Position numbers and translations under genes: made by a program
Shown: positions 45,838 through 55,384 of the stretch, piece after piece
How positions within the stretch are numbered: position 1 is the stretch's first letter
Layout: each line of letters begins with the position of its first letter
From: Rebecca billardiae RCC1528
Lineage: Eukaryota; Haptophyta
DNA length: 64,000 bases
Assembly (NCBI GenBank): GCA_965240325.2
Contig: OZ251241.1
Location: 1,178,001-1,242,000, forward strand
Direction: 5' to 3'
The notes under the pieces: model-generated
Database searches by the model: none
Told to the model about the DNA's origin: nothing
What the model saw: only the letters and a program-made list of their open reading frames with translations

Positions 45838-45975
45838 GGTTGCTGATCTGCGCTTCCCGGACATTATGCCGCCAGCGTGGGTTTGTCTGACAAGCCGCGC
45901 CGGCGGGCCAGATTTTGCTCCCGGGCTTACCGCCAAACCCCCGGCCCGAGTAGTAAACTGTACTCATCAGCGACG

Positions 45976-46782
45976 ATGGCGCCCGTCACCGCCCTCGCGG
46001 CTCTCTTGCTGTGGAGCTTGGGAGCCACCAGCTCCACGCAGCCCTCGCCAAGGCGCGCGTTGTCGCCGCGCGCCGCGCCAACGTGCTCCGACATCAACGC
46101 GGCGGCTTCCGCCAAGCGCGAGCTCCTCGCCGCCGTCGCGCCGCTCGACCGCGGCTTTGGCGTCGGCGCTGTCGAGCGCATGCGTGTGAACGCGCTGATC
46201 GACCGCCTCGTCGCCGCGGGTGACGGCGCGACGGAGCCGGCGGCGTGCTTTTACGACGAGGGCCTGGCATCAACCGCTATGCCCGGGCCCTCCCTCGCCG
46301 GCCGCTGGCGCCTCGTCTGGACGGATGCACCCGACATCACGAGCCTCGGGTCGAACCCACTCGCGCGCGTCGGCCGCATTGGGCAGGAGTGCGACAGCTC
46401 TGCGCGCACGATTGCCAACGTGATCGAGTGGGCGCCGCCACAGGCGGTGCTATCACTGCCGCTTCCATTCGACCTGGCCGCCGAGTCCGTCGAGCAGCGC
46501 GTCGTCCTGCGCGCGCGGGCCACCCCCGAGCGGCCGCGCAGGGTCGAGCTGAGCGTCGAAGGCCTAGACGTCGTGCCCGTGCGCGTGCTCGGCCGGGACG
46601 GCGCTGGGCAGCCGCTGCGGCTACGTGGGCCGCTGAGCGGCCGCGTGCCCTTCGGCGCGTTCGAGATTGTGTACATCGACGACGACCTCCGCGTTGTGCG
46701 CACGTCCAATGGAAACATCGCGGTCAACGTGCGCGATGAGCGGGAGATCATCGACGAGCCCGGGCTGGCATCGGACATCTGA
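45976..46782 (+). CDS. Plastid lipid-associated protein (PAP/fibrillin family)
   Basis: Fibrillins coat plastoglobules or bind thylakoid lipids and quinones in plastids. Predicted 268 aa. The start at 45976 opens with a hydrophobic leader (MAPVTALAALLLWSLGATSS), as expected for a complex-plastid signal. The mature part has the fibrillin landmarks: KRELLAAVAPLDRGFG with VNALIDRLVAAG near the start, the lipocalin-like core LAGRWRLVWTDAPDITSL, then FEIVYIDDDLRVVRTSNGNI near the C-terminus. Length and order match short PAP-domain proteins. It stands just after a repeat-rich stretch, and the right end of a candidate element lies only ~60 bp upstream of the ATG, so that repeat may supply part of its promoter. 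Subfamily not assigned. Confidence 0.88.
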   Translation: MAPVTALAALLLWSLGATSSTQPSPRRALSPRAAPTCSDINAAASAKRELLAAVAPLDRGFGVGAVERMRVNALIDRLVAAGDGATEPAACFYDEGLASTAMPGPSLAGRWRLVWTDAPDITSLGSNPLARVGRIGQECDSSARTIANVIEWAPPQAVLSLPLPFDLAAESVEQRVVLRARATPERPRRVELSVEGLDVVPVRVLGRDGAGQPLRLRGPLSGRVPFGAFEIVYIDDDLRVVRTSNGNIAVNVRDEREIIDEPGLASDI

Positions 46783-47480
46783 TCTAGATGAGGACTCCCG
46801 CCGCGGACCGTTTACGAGCTATATGTCGGATTCGCACTCATCATCATTCAGCAGTCCGTGACAAGTGCGTGGCAGCGTGGCATCGCGGCAACTACTTATC
46901 TGACAACCCTGACAAGTATATCAGTGCCGGACGACAGATCTGCCGCGGTATATGCGATCGGCAGCCGATCACGTCAGCGCGGCCGGGCACGAGTACAGCC
47001 AGTAAGCTATATATACGTTGCTACAGTATATATATATAATATTAATATGGCCGCCGGCGGGCGGTCGCCTGCTGCCCCGCCGCCCGCCCGGCGCCCAGCG
47101 CATCTCGGCCCACAGTGGTATGTCACAGGATGGCTGGCTGGTCTCGACCGTGTTTCAGAGGCTTCACGGGCTGGTCTGACTGCGCGACTCACACCGTCGA
47201 CAGGCCTGACGGACCTCCCGGGCTGAGCTGCGGACCATTCGCGTCGCCGCGGCGACACATTCTGCGGTCGTCATTCCCAGCAATAAGGGAAAACGGGCCC
47301 GACGTGAAGTCCCAAGGTTAAGGTAGCAGCGGCGACACGGCCAGCTCAGGCGGCAGCCGAGGGCCGGTCGCTCCACCCGTTCGGGAGGCAAAGCGCACCG
47401 TCCATGCTGCGGGCCGCTGAGCAGGTCACTTGGAGCGGTCCGCGAGACGAGCGATGGCCGTGAGGTGACCAGGCGACGCG
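46783..47480. other. Intergenic, no gene seen
   Basis: A short run of TA steps near 47020-47045 separates the 3' end of the fibrillin gene from the 3' end of the next, convergent gene. Confidence 0.5.
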
Positions 47481-47942
47481 CTATGTCTGCCGGCACCGGG
47501 GAAGCGCTATTCTGATGGGAGGGATCAGCGGCGGGTTGATGGTCACCGCGGCGATGTCATTGGTGTGCTCATACTCTGCCGAGTCCAGGGACACGCCCAT
47601 TCGCCTGAGCATCTGCTTCGTGCTTTGGCTGAGCTCGAAGCAGAGAGCGCCGGATGGGTCGAGCCGGTAGAGGATGGGCTCGTCCAGATTGATTGCGCCG
47701 TCGAGTCGAATCCGCGCCATGCTTGCCGTGCAGATCTCGAGCCTGAGCTTCTGGAGGCCGATGACTGGCAGCCGGAGCTCGCGAGCGTAGTGGGCACCGA
47801 CAGGTGGCGGTAGATTTCCGTCCACCAGCCCGCGGAGTGCGAAGGCCGAGCAACGGCACGCCACCAGAGACCACGCGAACGCGCTCAGCACCACCCGCTG
47901 AAGTGCGCTGCCCGCTCTTGTGCGGCGCCGCGCCGGTGGCAT
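47481..47942 (-). CDS. Small plastid-targeted protein, unknown function
   Basis: Predicted 153 aa from an ATG at 47942; the frame is open to two earlier ATGs (48002, 47960). The 47942 start is chosen because it places a normal signal peptide at the N-terminus (basic MPPARRRTR, then hydrophobic VVLSAFAWSLVACRCSAFA). The SAFALRG at its end resembles the ASAFAP motif of red-lineage complex plastids. The mature part includes LRLEICTASMARIRLDGAIN and DPSGALCFELSQSTKQMLRR, which look folded and not repetitive. No family is recognised. It is convergent with the fibrillin gene. Confidence 0.6.
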   Translation of the reverse strand: MPPARRRTRAGSALQRVVLSAFAWSLVACRCSAFALRGLVDGNLPPPVGAHYARELRLPVIGLQKLRLEICTASMARIRLDGAINLDEPILYRLDPSGALCFELSQSTKQMLRRMGVSLDSAEYEHTNDIAAVTINPPLIPPIRIALPRCRQT

Positions 47943-48313
47943 CCCTCCGCCCCGCGCCATGCACACAAGCCGCACCAGACGACGCGCAAGTTGGTCGACC
48001 AAGATTCAGCTTCGTCAGCAGAGGCTGGTACAATACTGTACCGCACTGGTGTGCCCGCGCATCCGGTTGGCAATGACAAGCCCGAACCGTCGGCAGATCT
48101 AAACGGCAAGACGCGCGGGCTGCGGGCCGTGGGGTTTAATGACGCCCGGCGCCCGGCGGGGCGGCGGTGGCTCCGCGGTCGTGCCGCCGCCATTGGCGCC
48201 AATCTCAACGTCCATCGTCAACGCACCGATGCCGCGTCGACGATCCCGAATCATGCGAGTGGTCCTTGAGCAGTGATGCTGCCTCGCAACTTGTACGTCA
48301 CTCAGCGGCGCCT
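47943..48313. other. Intergenic, no gene seen
   Basis: Lies between the starts of the small plastid protein and the 3' end of the MYND gene; both are on the minus strand, so it should contain the promoter of the former. Confidence 0.5.
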
Positions 48314-50272
48314 TCAGTCGCGGCTCCCGCCGGCGCCCGCGCGGGGCGCACATGCGAGCTTGTGCCCCGCCTTCCAATCGGCGCGTTGGCACTCCTGGGA
48401 GCAGTACACGACCGCGCTGCAGCGCTGGCACTTCTTGAGCTCGGGCCCACCCTTGTGGCAGCGCGCGCACATCTTGGGCAGGCTGGCCTCGGCGTGCTGC
48501 TTGCGGTCAGCGAGCGCAGCCTGGATCGCAGCCATGATGTCGGTGGCATTCCCGCCCTGGGGCGCCCGTGGCGGCCTCGTCGTCTCGTCCGCAGACGCGC
48601 GCGCCGCCAGCCGACGGTGCCACTCCTGGTACGGGCCCTCGCCGGCAGCGCGCAGCGCGTCAATCATCTCCTCGCCACCGAGGCCCCACCAGTACAGCCT
48701 GGTCGCCCACACGTAATTCTGCGCGACGCCCTCGTCGCCAAAGGTGTGCATGCCGCGCATACAGGTCACGATCTGCGGCCCGCTGCCGACATTCTCCACC
48801 GGCTTGTCGCGCACGAGCAGCGGGTAGACGTGCGGGTTCGCCTCGATCGCCGCCGCGACCGCCTGGCGCGAGCGCTTGGCGCGCAGCCCGCTGACGCGCA
48901 TGTTGAGCAGCGCGTTGTCCCACGCCCACTTGCCACCGTCGAAGCCCACGTTGTCTGCGCGCGCGTACCGGTGCAGCAGCGTGAGCGCCTCCTGCCACCG
49001 GCCGGACTCGAGCAGCAGGTCCATGCGGAACAGGCGCACGTTCTCCGAGTCTTGGAAGTCCTCGTCGAGGAGCGCGAGCGAGAGCTCGAGCGCGCGCGCC
49101 ACCGGACCCTCCTGCTCGAGCTCCCAGAGGGCGTTGGCCAGCGCGAAGCTGTGCGCACGCCACACGCCGCGATCCTTCGCGCCGGCCGCCTCGGCCGGCG
49201 GCTGGCCCGGCGGCGGCGTGGGCGAGAGCGAGAGCGGCGCGGCGCTCAGGTTGCCCGCGCGAAGCTTGAAGTGCTGCCCGCCCGGCGGGCCGTCAGCCGT
49301 CGTCTGCGGAGCCGCGCTCGGCTCGGCGGCGTCGAGCCGCACCTCGTAGCGCTCCGAGGCGGCGTCGAAGCCGAGCACGCGGCCGGTCCGGCCGTTCAGC
49401 TCCGGGCGGGCGACCAGGCCGGCAATCAGCACGCGCCGGCAGGTGAGCGCGGGCAGCTTGGCGAGCATCGCCTGGTGATAGGCCACCTTCTCGCCCACCG
49501 TGACGACCGAGGGCGGCGGCTGTACCCGGCAGCACGCCGACGGCTCCGAGGCCCACGGCCGGTCCTTCGAGCTGAAGTCCGTGGGGCCGGGCGGGAACTC
49601 CGGCTTGAAGAGCACTGCGCGCGTGTCACGCCCACGGCAGCCGTACCCTGACTCGATCGTCTCGTCCTCGCCGCCGCGCGGCTCGAACGTGTACGCAGTC
49701 GGGTACGGCGGCGGCGGCACCGGGCGCGACATCACCTTGCGCTCGAAGAAGGACACGGAGAGCGCCATCGCGGCCTCGAGCAGGCGCAGGTCTTCGAGTT
49801 TGAGGGCGCGCGAGTGCTCGTTCGAGTCGAGCGGGAAGGGGAAGACGCGACCCTGCGGGTCGCGCGCGGTGGAGAGACGACCGCCCACACGGCGCATCAG
49901 CGCGACGTCAAAGGTCTCGGCCACGTACTCGAAATGCGTCGCCCAGAAGTGCAGCTCGAGCGTGCCGGGGGTGGGCTTCCACCCCGCGGGGCTCCGGTGC
50001 GAGGCAGTCATGCGCTCGTCGATGAAGCCGCGCATGTTCGGGTGCACCTTGAGCCCAAAGTGCTGGCCGCCCGCGCCGTGGATCTGCACGATAGCATCTT
50101 GCCCGCGCGCCGCAAGCTCGCCCGTCGCGCCCATGCGGAAGCAGTGAAACTCGCGGCCCGAGTGGTCCCACGGCGCGGCGTCTCGCAGCGCGGCCGCGTG
50201 CTCGTAGAAGCTCCGCGCGAACGCGGGGTACTTGTCGAGGCCGCGGATCCCAGAGAGGCCAGGCGGTGCCAT
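48314..50272 (-). CDS. MYND-type zinc-finger protein
   Basis: Predicted 652 aa, no intron needed. The C-terminal MYND finger (about residues 603-641) shows the Cys/His ligands in CARCHKGGPELKKCQRC, VYCSQECQRADW and KAGHKLAC; MYND fingers bind short proline-containing peptides. The N-terminal ~250 residues form an unrecognised globular domain (HGAGGQHFGLKVHPNMRGFI, ELHFWATHFEYVAETFDVAL). Residues about 390-560 are helical with a repeat-like character (ARALELSLALLDEDFQDSEN; ALTLLHRYARADNVG), and AAIEANPHVYPLLV recalls a signature of ST7/TPR-like proteins. A proline-rich linker near 370-390 separates the halves. Function is not predictable beyond protein binding. Confidence 0.8.
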   Translation of the reverse strand: MAPPGLSGIRGLDKYPAFARSFYEHAAALRDAAPWDHSGREFHCFRMGATGELAARGQDAIVQIHGAGGQHFGLKVHPNMRGFIDERMTASHRSPAGWKPTPGTLELHFWATHFEYVAETFDVALMRRVGGRLSTARDPQGRVFPFPLDSNEHSRALKLEDLRLLEAAMALSVSFFERKVMSRPVPPPPYPTAYTFEPRGGEDETIESGYGCRGRDTRAVLFKPEFPPGPTDFSSKDRPWASEPSACCRVQPPPSVVTVGEKVAYHQAMLAKLPALTCRRVLIAGLVARPELNGRTGRVLGFDAASERYEVRLDAAEPSAAPQTTADGPPGGQHFKLRAGNLSAAPLSLSPTPPPGQPPAEAAGAKDRGVWRAHSFALANALWELEQEGPVARALELSLALLDEDFQDSENVRLFRMDLLLESGRWQEALTLLHRYARADNVGFDGGKWAWDNALLNMRVSGLRAKRSRQAVAAAIEANPHVYPLLVRDKPVENVGSGPQIVTCMRGMHTFGDEGVAQNYVWATRLYWWGLGGEEMIDALRAAGEGPYQEWHRRLAARASADETTRPPRAPQGGNATDIMAAIQAALADRKQHAEASLPKMCARCHKGGPELKKCQRCSAVVYCSQECQRADWKAGHKLACAPRAGAGGSRD

Positions 50273-51609
50273 GAGTTCGTGAGCTCGTCGGTCGTGCGAG
50301 GGCGGCGTTCGTCGTCGCGCGGCGGTCCGAATGCCTCGCTTGACTCCTCGAATGCTCGAAAGGCGAACTGATACTGCATGGGTAATTGACGATGGATTTC
50401 GTCATCGTCTCCGCGCTCTACTGTTAATTGATTACGCCTGTCCATTATACCCCATACGTAGTTATTTTTGCTGTAATGCCTTATTATGGGCGGGCCGCCG
50501 GGGTAATTGATGTTCCGACGGCGACGAGACGACTTCGCAGGGGCAAGGGCGTTCCCGGGATCCTGCCACACGCTCCCGAAAAGCAAAGCCCCCCCTGGGG
50601 GGGCTTTGCCTTTTTCCGTATTCAATGTACCCGCTTCAAATGGACGAAGCCCGTTCCAATAGGAAGACGGTTCAATTTGGCGTATGACCGATGCGGGGAA
50701 CGCCCCTGGTCCGCTGGACCGACTAATCACTCATCAGCAGCCTGATAGTCTGATATTCGGATCACTGCTCATCAGTCGAGGGCGCCAGGCCCAGGACTGG
50801 CCAGGAGAGCCAGTGAACGTGTTCCGCGGCGTTGGCGTGTCGTAAGCGGCGGTCGTAGTAGTGTGTCCGACACACCGTTTACATACCGTTACTGCTGATC
50901 GGAAGCCTGTAGTCTCAAGTCAGTGCACTGCCTGCAATGCCATATCTGCGGGACTGTAGACCGAGACGGTCAGAGACAGACTAAGAGTGCCGGACACTAG
51001 CTCCGACGGTCAGTCCGGACAGCCGCGGCGCGCCGCGCGGTGCGGCCGAGCCCGAGGGCCGCCGACTACGGACTAGTTCATAATGCTTGAAACACGGTAT
51101 TATTATTATTATAATACTGCTTTGCTTCACTGGCGGCGCGGTTTGCCGTGGCGGCCCCGTCGGCGCGGGAGCCATCGATTGCGGGTCACCCGATCATCGG
51201 CATCATCATCACTTCGGACCGAACTAGTTCCGACGGGACGACCGGTTCGCCGCGGCATCGCCGATCGATCGTCGCGGTTCGGACCGGCCCGCTGGCCGCT
51301 GCCGCGACGGTGCGCCGGTGGAGCACTGAAATACATCGTCGGTATACTCGGATGACCGCCAGACTACTACACTTGATGCGGTGCTGCTGATTTAAAACTG
51401 TTTAATGACTACGACAGTAACAGCAATGCGCAGACGGCTTCGCCGTCCCGAGACGCCGGGACGCCGTCCCGGCGTCCCCGAGCCCGCTGGCAGCAGCTGC
51501 GGCCGAGCCCGAGGCGCGGCTCGCGTTTCAAGTGGCATGGCGTATGACCTCGTCGGCTCACGCACACCATGATGACGCCATGCGCGGCGAAGCTCGTGGG
51601 CGGCCGCGG
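50273..51609. other. Intergenic, no supported gene
   Basis: Upstream region of the MYND gene and 3' flank of the glycosyltransferase gene. It contains a strong hairpin followed by a T run at 50583-50616. No coding content was recognised. Confidence 0.5.
50583..50609. repeat. Perfect hairpin followed by T tract
   Basis: Thirteen-base arms GCAAAGCCCCCCC and GGGGGGGCTTTGC with a single T between, followed by CTTTTTCC. It looks like a bacterial intrinsic terminator, but in this eukaryotic setting it is more likely a repeat-derived fold-back. Confidence 0.8.
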
Positions 51610-52842
51610 TCATCGTCGCAAGCGTCGCTGCGCCGCCACGCGCCTGCGAGCCACGGCCCCGACGGGCGCGGCTCCCGCTCCGCGCGTGCCCGGCTGCGCG
51701 GGAGCCGCGCCGCCCGCTTGCGGCAGGTTGCGCCCGAGCACGCCGAGCCGCTTTCGGCACGTCGCCGCCTTCTCAGGCGGGATGCCGTGGCCGTTCTCGT
51801 GGAACGAGAAGCCGACGCTGAGCACGTCGAACAGGTATGACGAGAGCGGCCCCAGCCCCTTCGTGTCGCAGAACTTGTCGACACGGCCGGTGATCATCCA
51901 CGGGTTTTTGAACGGGTTGATGTGTGCGATCGGGCACTTGGGCTTGTCGAGCAGCGTGAGGTCGGGGGGCTGGTTGAAGGCCTTGAGGTAGAGCAGGCTC
52001 TCCTCCTTGTTCTTCCACATCTCCGGCCGGCACGCCTGCAGCTCGAACGGCATCTCGGCGAACGTGAGCTCGCCGTCCTTGCGCATGCGCGTGAGCAGCT
52101 TGAGCAGGTCGGGCTGGTCGAGCACCTTGCCCACGGCGTTTGTGTTGCGCCGCGCGGCGCACGAGTTGCCGACGCGCTCGAGCCAGCGCGCGGTGAGCGC
52201 GCGCACGGCGGCGTTGTTCTTCGCCGCTATGAACCCCGAGTTGTACCCGTTCTTCCGCCGCGTGGGCTCGGGCATGAACATCATGTCCGCGCCCGACGCG
52301 TCGTGCGCGTCGAAGACGCGCATCAGCCGCTCCGAGCACGGGAAGGCGTCCGCGTCCATGAAGACGGTGTGCTCGTACGGCGAGCGGCCGATGGTGAGGA
52401 TCTTCTGCAGGCGAAATGCGCACGAGTCGTTCACGCTGCGCGCCTGCAGCCCGAGCCCGCGCGCCGAGCCGTCGTGCCGCGAGAGCAGCGTCGTCGCGTC
52501 GACGACCATGTCGAACGGCGACGAGCCCAGCTTGACCGTGAGCGCGCTCAGCATGGCGATGCCCTCGGCGTTCGTGAACAGTGTGGCGCTCACGTTGACG
52601 TGGCGCCGAAGGAGCGTCGCCGACGCGAACGCCACGGGCACGTAGCACCCTTCGCCCACCATCACGATGCCGCGCCGCCCGAACGCGCGGTAGAGCGATT
52701 CGCCGTACCCGTCCGCGCGCGGCGCCGCGACGCCCGCGAGCGCGCGCTGGTAGCGCTGCCAGCCGACGAGCGTGACGACGCCGACGAGTATGCTCGCGAT
52801 CAGCAGCGCGGCGACGGACGTGCGCCGCGCACTGGTCAGCAT
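51610..52842 (-). CDS. Type II membrane glycosyltransferase-like protein
   Basis: Predicted 410 aa. The start at 52842 (MLTSARRTSVAALLIASILV) gives a classic signal anchor at residues about 9-28, placing the catalytic domain in the Golgi lumen. The GT-A-type features are VNDSCAFRLQKILTI, the metal-binding DxD motif in TVFMDADAFPCSERL (about residue 162), GYNSGFIAAKNNAAVRAL and LDQPDLLKLL, an order seen in nucleotide-diphospho-sugar transferases of the putative-transferase type. Donor and acceptor sugars cannot be told. The C-terminal ~40 residues are Ala/Arg-rich and may be untranslated if an intron is present. It diverges from the RETICULATA-related gene across about 410 bp. Confidence 0.8.
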   Translation of the reverse strand: MLTSARRTSVAALLIASILVGVVTLVGWQRYQRALAGVAAPRADGYGESLYRAFGRRGIVMVGEGCYVPVAFASATLLRRHVNVSATLFTNAEGIAMLSALTVKLGSSPFDMVVDATTLLSRHDGSARGLGLQARSVNDSCAFRLQKILTIGRSPYEHTVFMDADAFPCSERLMRVFDAHDASGADMMFMPEPTRRKNGYNSGFIAAKNNAAVRALTARWLERVGNSCAARRNTNAVGKVLDQPDLLKLLTRMRKDGELTFAEMPFELQACRPEMWKNKEESLLYLKAFNQPPDLTLLDKPKCPIAHINPFKNPWMITGRVDKFCDTKGLGPLSSYLFDVLSVGFSFHENGHGIPPEKAATCRKRLGVLGRNLPQAGGAAPAQPGTRGAGAAPVGAVARRRVAAQRRLRR

Positions 52843-53251
52843 CGCGTGCGAGGTGTCGTCGCCCCTGCGTGTCCCCGCCGCGAGCGCTGCAGTTCGCACG
52901 GCTGTTGACTGTCTTCAGCCGAGCCCAACGCACGATGGCTGCGTCGGCGACTCGGCGAAAAAAAAAATGGCGCGATTGTTTTCCCTGTGGGACGTCGTGC
53001 GCACGCGGTGTCCTGGCCGACGTTCCCACGGTCCCGGACGCCCTTCCACCTCGTTTCCACTTTTTGACGAGACTCAGGCCGACTGTCCTTGTCTCTAAGT
53101 AGTGATGAGAAGAATCGAGCAATTAAGATTCGGAGATTCCATCTCGTCATCGCGTCATTGGCCACAAGGCCCACGTGCCGTTGCCTGGACGCCGTTTGGC
53201 GTCAGCGCAGACGGGTCGAACGAAGTCGACTGCTCATCACCGCCGTCAACG
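52843..53251. promoter_or_regulatory. Divergent intergenic region
   Basis: Separates the start codons of the glycosyltransferase (minus) and RETICULATA-related (plus) genes, so it should carry both promoters. No defined element was recognised. Confidence 0.45.
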
Positions 53252-54343
53252 ATGACCGCGTGCCTTCTCGCGCTCATGCTGCTCGGCTCTGCGCCGCGTA
53301 GGGTGCACATCGGGCGCACTGGACCCTCCGTGTCCCGCCCGCTCCGCTCGAGCGCGCTGGCGCCCCCTCTCAGCACATCGCTCGACGAGCACGTGGTGGC
53401 ACCTGAGCCCTTTCTCAGCGATGGCGACGGCATCGACGGCATCGACGGCATCGGCGGGCCCGGGGGCGGCGGCGCGGGTGGACGGGGCGGCGACGACGGC
53501 GACTTCAACCTCGACGGCGACGACGAGCAACTCCCGGCCGTGCAGCAGCTGCTGACCGAGTCGGGCTTCTCGGTTGACGACATCCCGCGCGACCTGCAGC
53601 TCGCCATCGCGAGCGGACGTCTCTCGCTGACGGAGCTGGGCAACTACGTGCAGGTGCTGGGCAACCCGGTGCTGCGCGCGATCGCGGGCGCGAGCGAGTT
53701 CATTCGCAACAGGCTCATCGCCTCGCCCAAGCTGTGCACGGTCATCGCGGTCGAGACGGTCGTCGGGCTCGCGACGATGATGGCGGCTGAGGTGAACTCA
53801 CGAGGCGATCGCTTCTGGAAGGAGATCGACTTCGTGGTGTGCGACCTCGCGCTGATCATCGCGACGAACATGGCGCTCGTCGTCAGCCTCTCGCCCAGCG
53901 CCGCCGTCGCCGCGCCGGCGCAGGCGGGCGTGGGCCGCGTGCTCGCCTCGTTCCCGTCGACCTGCCTGCAGCCGGGCGCGTTCACGCCGCTGCAGCGGCT
54001 CGGCTGCTTCGTGAGCAACGCGCTGATGTTCGGCTCGATCGGGATGGCGTCGAGCGTCGTCGGCGCGAGCGCGACGAAGGGCCTGGTCCACGCGCGCGAG
54101 CGCCTCACCGGCGAGCGCCCCGACGTCGAGCTCGCGCCCGTGCTGCGCACGTCATCCGCTTACGGTGCGTTTGTCTCGACCTCGTCGTCCACGCGCTACC
54201 AGCTCGTCAACGCGCTCGAGGCGTCGGTGTTCCCGCTGCTGCGGCTGCCGCACGGGATGCTCACGCTTGCGGTGCGCACGGGAAATAACTTCCTCGGCGG
54301 CGTGCACTGGATCTCGTGGGCGCGCTGGATGGGTGTGCAGTGA
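53252..54343 (+). CDS. RETICULATA-related plastid membrane protein
   Basis: RETICULATA-related (DUF3411) proteins are plastid-envelope membrane proteins in plants, linked to leaf development and metabolite supply. Predicted 363 aa. The start at 53252 begins a hydrophobic leader (MTACLLALMLLGSAP); an in-frame ATG at 53102 would add a non-signal-like N-terminus. A Gly/Asp-rich linker (about 60-90) follows, then the conserved region: TVIAVETVVGLATMMAAEVN, RFWKEIDFVVCDLALIIATN (about 187-206), PGAFTPLQRLGCFVSNALMF, FGSIGMASSVVGASATKGLV, the hallmark SSTRYQLVNALE, and the C-terminal NNFLGGVHWISWARWMGVQ, which closely matches the plant family ending. Several hydrophobic stretches fit a multi-pass protein. 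Confidence 0.9.
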   Translation: MTACLLALMLLGSAPRRVHIGRTGPSVSRPLRSSALAPPLSTSLDEHVVAPEPFLSDGDGIDGIDGIGGPGGGGAGGRGGDDGDFNLDGDDEQLPAVQQLLTESGFSVDDIPRDLQLAIASGRLSLTELGNYVQVLGNPVLRAIAGASEFIRNRLIASPKLCTVIAVETVVGLATMMAAEVNSRGDRFWKEIDFVVCDLALIIATNMALVVSLSPSAAVAAPAQAGVGRVLASFPSTCLQPGAFTPLQRLGCFVSNALMFGSIGMASSVVGASATKGLVHARERLTGERPDVELAPVLRTSSAYGAFVSTSSSTRYQLVNALEASVFPLLRLPHGMLTLAVRTGNNFLGGVHWISWARWMGVQ

Positions 54344-54509
54344 ACGATGCGGCGCGTCAGTCGGCCGCGCCTCTGCCATCCGGACATTGGCAGTCAGCCA
54401 TTGCGCGGCGGGCACCGGGGCACGCTGAGTGACTGTGGGTGTGACGCCGACGATCCACGCCGCCTAGTGAGGGCCGTGCCTGGGCCTTATGCACGCGTGC
54501 CATGTGATT

Positions 54510-54614
<105 letters not shown>

Positions 54615-55384
54615 AGCATCTGCTCTCAGACACTCAGTCCCCCTGGCCGACGCCAACATGCTCACTCGCCTTTGATTTCGTACCCATGCACTTCCTGGTG
54701 GGCCTGACGACGTCCGGACGACGACAACAACGACATCCGCCATGGGGACCAACATCAACGCGCTCACACCACTGCAACTGCTAGGGGGTCCAAGCGAGCA
54801 GCCCACTGATTTGTGATATTTGACAACCATGCCATGTAGGCGTCTGCTGAGCGTGGCGCTTGCGGAGTCACCCTCAAATATGTCCCACAGCCCAGCCCAG
54901 CCGTCAGAAGCACTAAAAACCGACTCCGCGTGTCGTCGCGCGGTCGTGCGCGCGCGCAGCGGCGCCCGCTGTGTCACATAGAGATTCAGCCGAATGTTAC
55001 CTACTTGTCATTGCAGCTAGATGACGATACGCGGTCGGACTTACCTATTGACAAGCGCTGCCCCCTATCCGAAGGATTTTATGGTGAAAATACCGAAAAA
55101 GTGGGGCACAATGCTGTGCGCGTAGACGTCCATGAAAAACTACTCCAAGATCGAGCACATTACCCATTTAATTATAGGAATTTACCGGCGTATAAGAGCA
55201 TGTTTACCCACTGTATATCAAATGTGGTTATACTTTTATAATATGTATTCAAGTACGTGCCTATACATGGGTACCTTGCTCACTATTTGCTGGGTCATCC
55301 GAATACGGAATACGGCGGCGCCGAGACGGCTCATGCTGCCACTGGACTCACATCAGTGAGCGCCGGCCCGCGAACGCGGGCCTG

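Larger units (their letters stand above)
44571..45916. repeat. Inverted-repeat-bounded segment, non-autonomous element candidate
   Basis: The left end (44571-44613) and the reverse complement of the right end (45869-45916) share AAAATCTGGCC, then GGCTTGTCAGACAAACCCAC and GCTGG, with a small indel between. The 1.35 kb between them has no recognised gene. The right end extends outward into the repeat also found beside the large transposon. Confidence 0.5.
42371..45975. other. Repeat-rich region with coding relics
   Basis: Right flank of the transposon. It begins with TACTCGGGCCGGGGGTTTGG, which recurs inverted at about 45931-45952. It contains a 14-bp-arm hairpin (42399-42437), gene relics at 43.7-44.3 kb, and an inverted-repeat-bounded segment at 44571-45916. 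No intact recognisable gene before 45976. Confidence 0.5.

Noticed and set aside
48167-49651. Plus-strand frame of about 490 codons
   Set aside because: Antisense shadow of the MYND-finger gene, which has clear zinc ligands on the minus strand.
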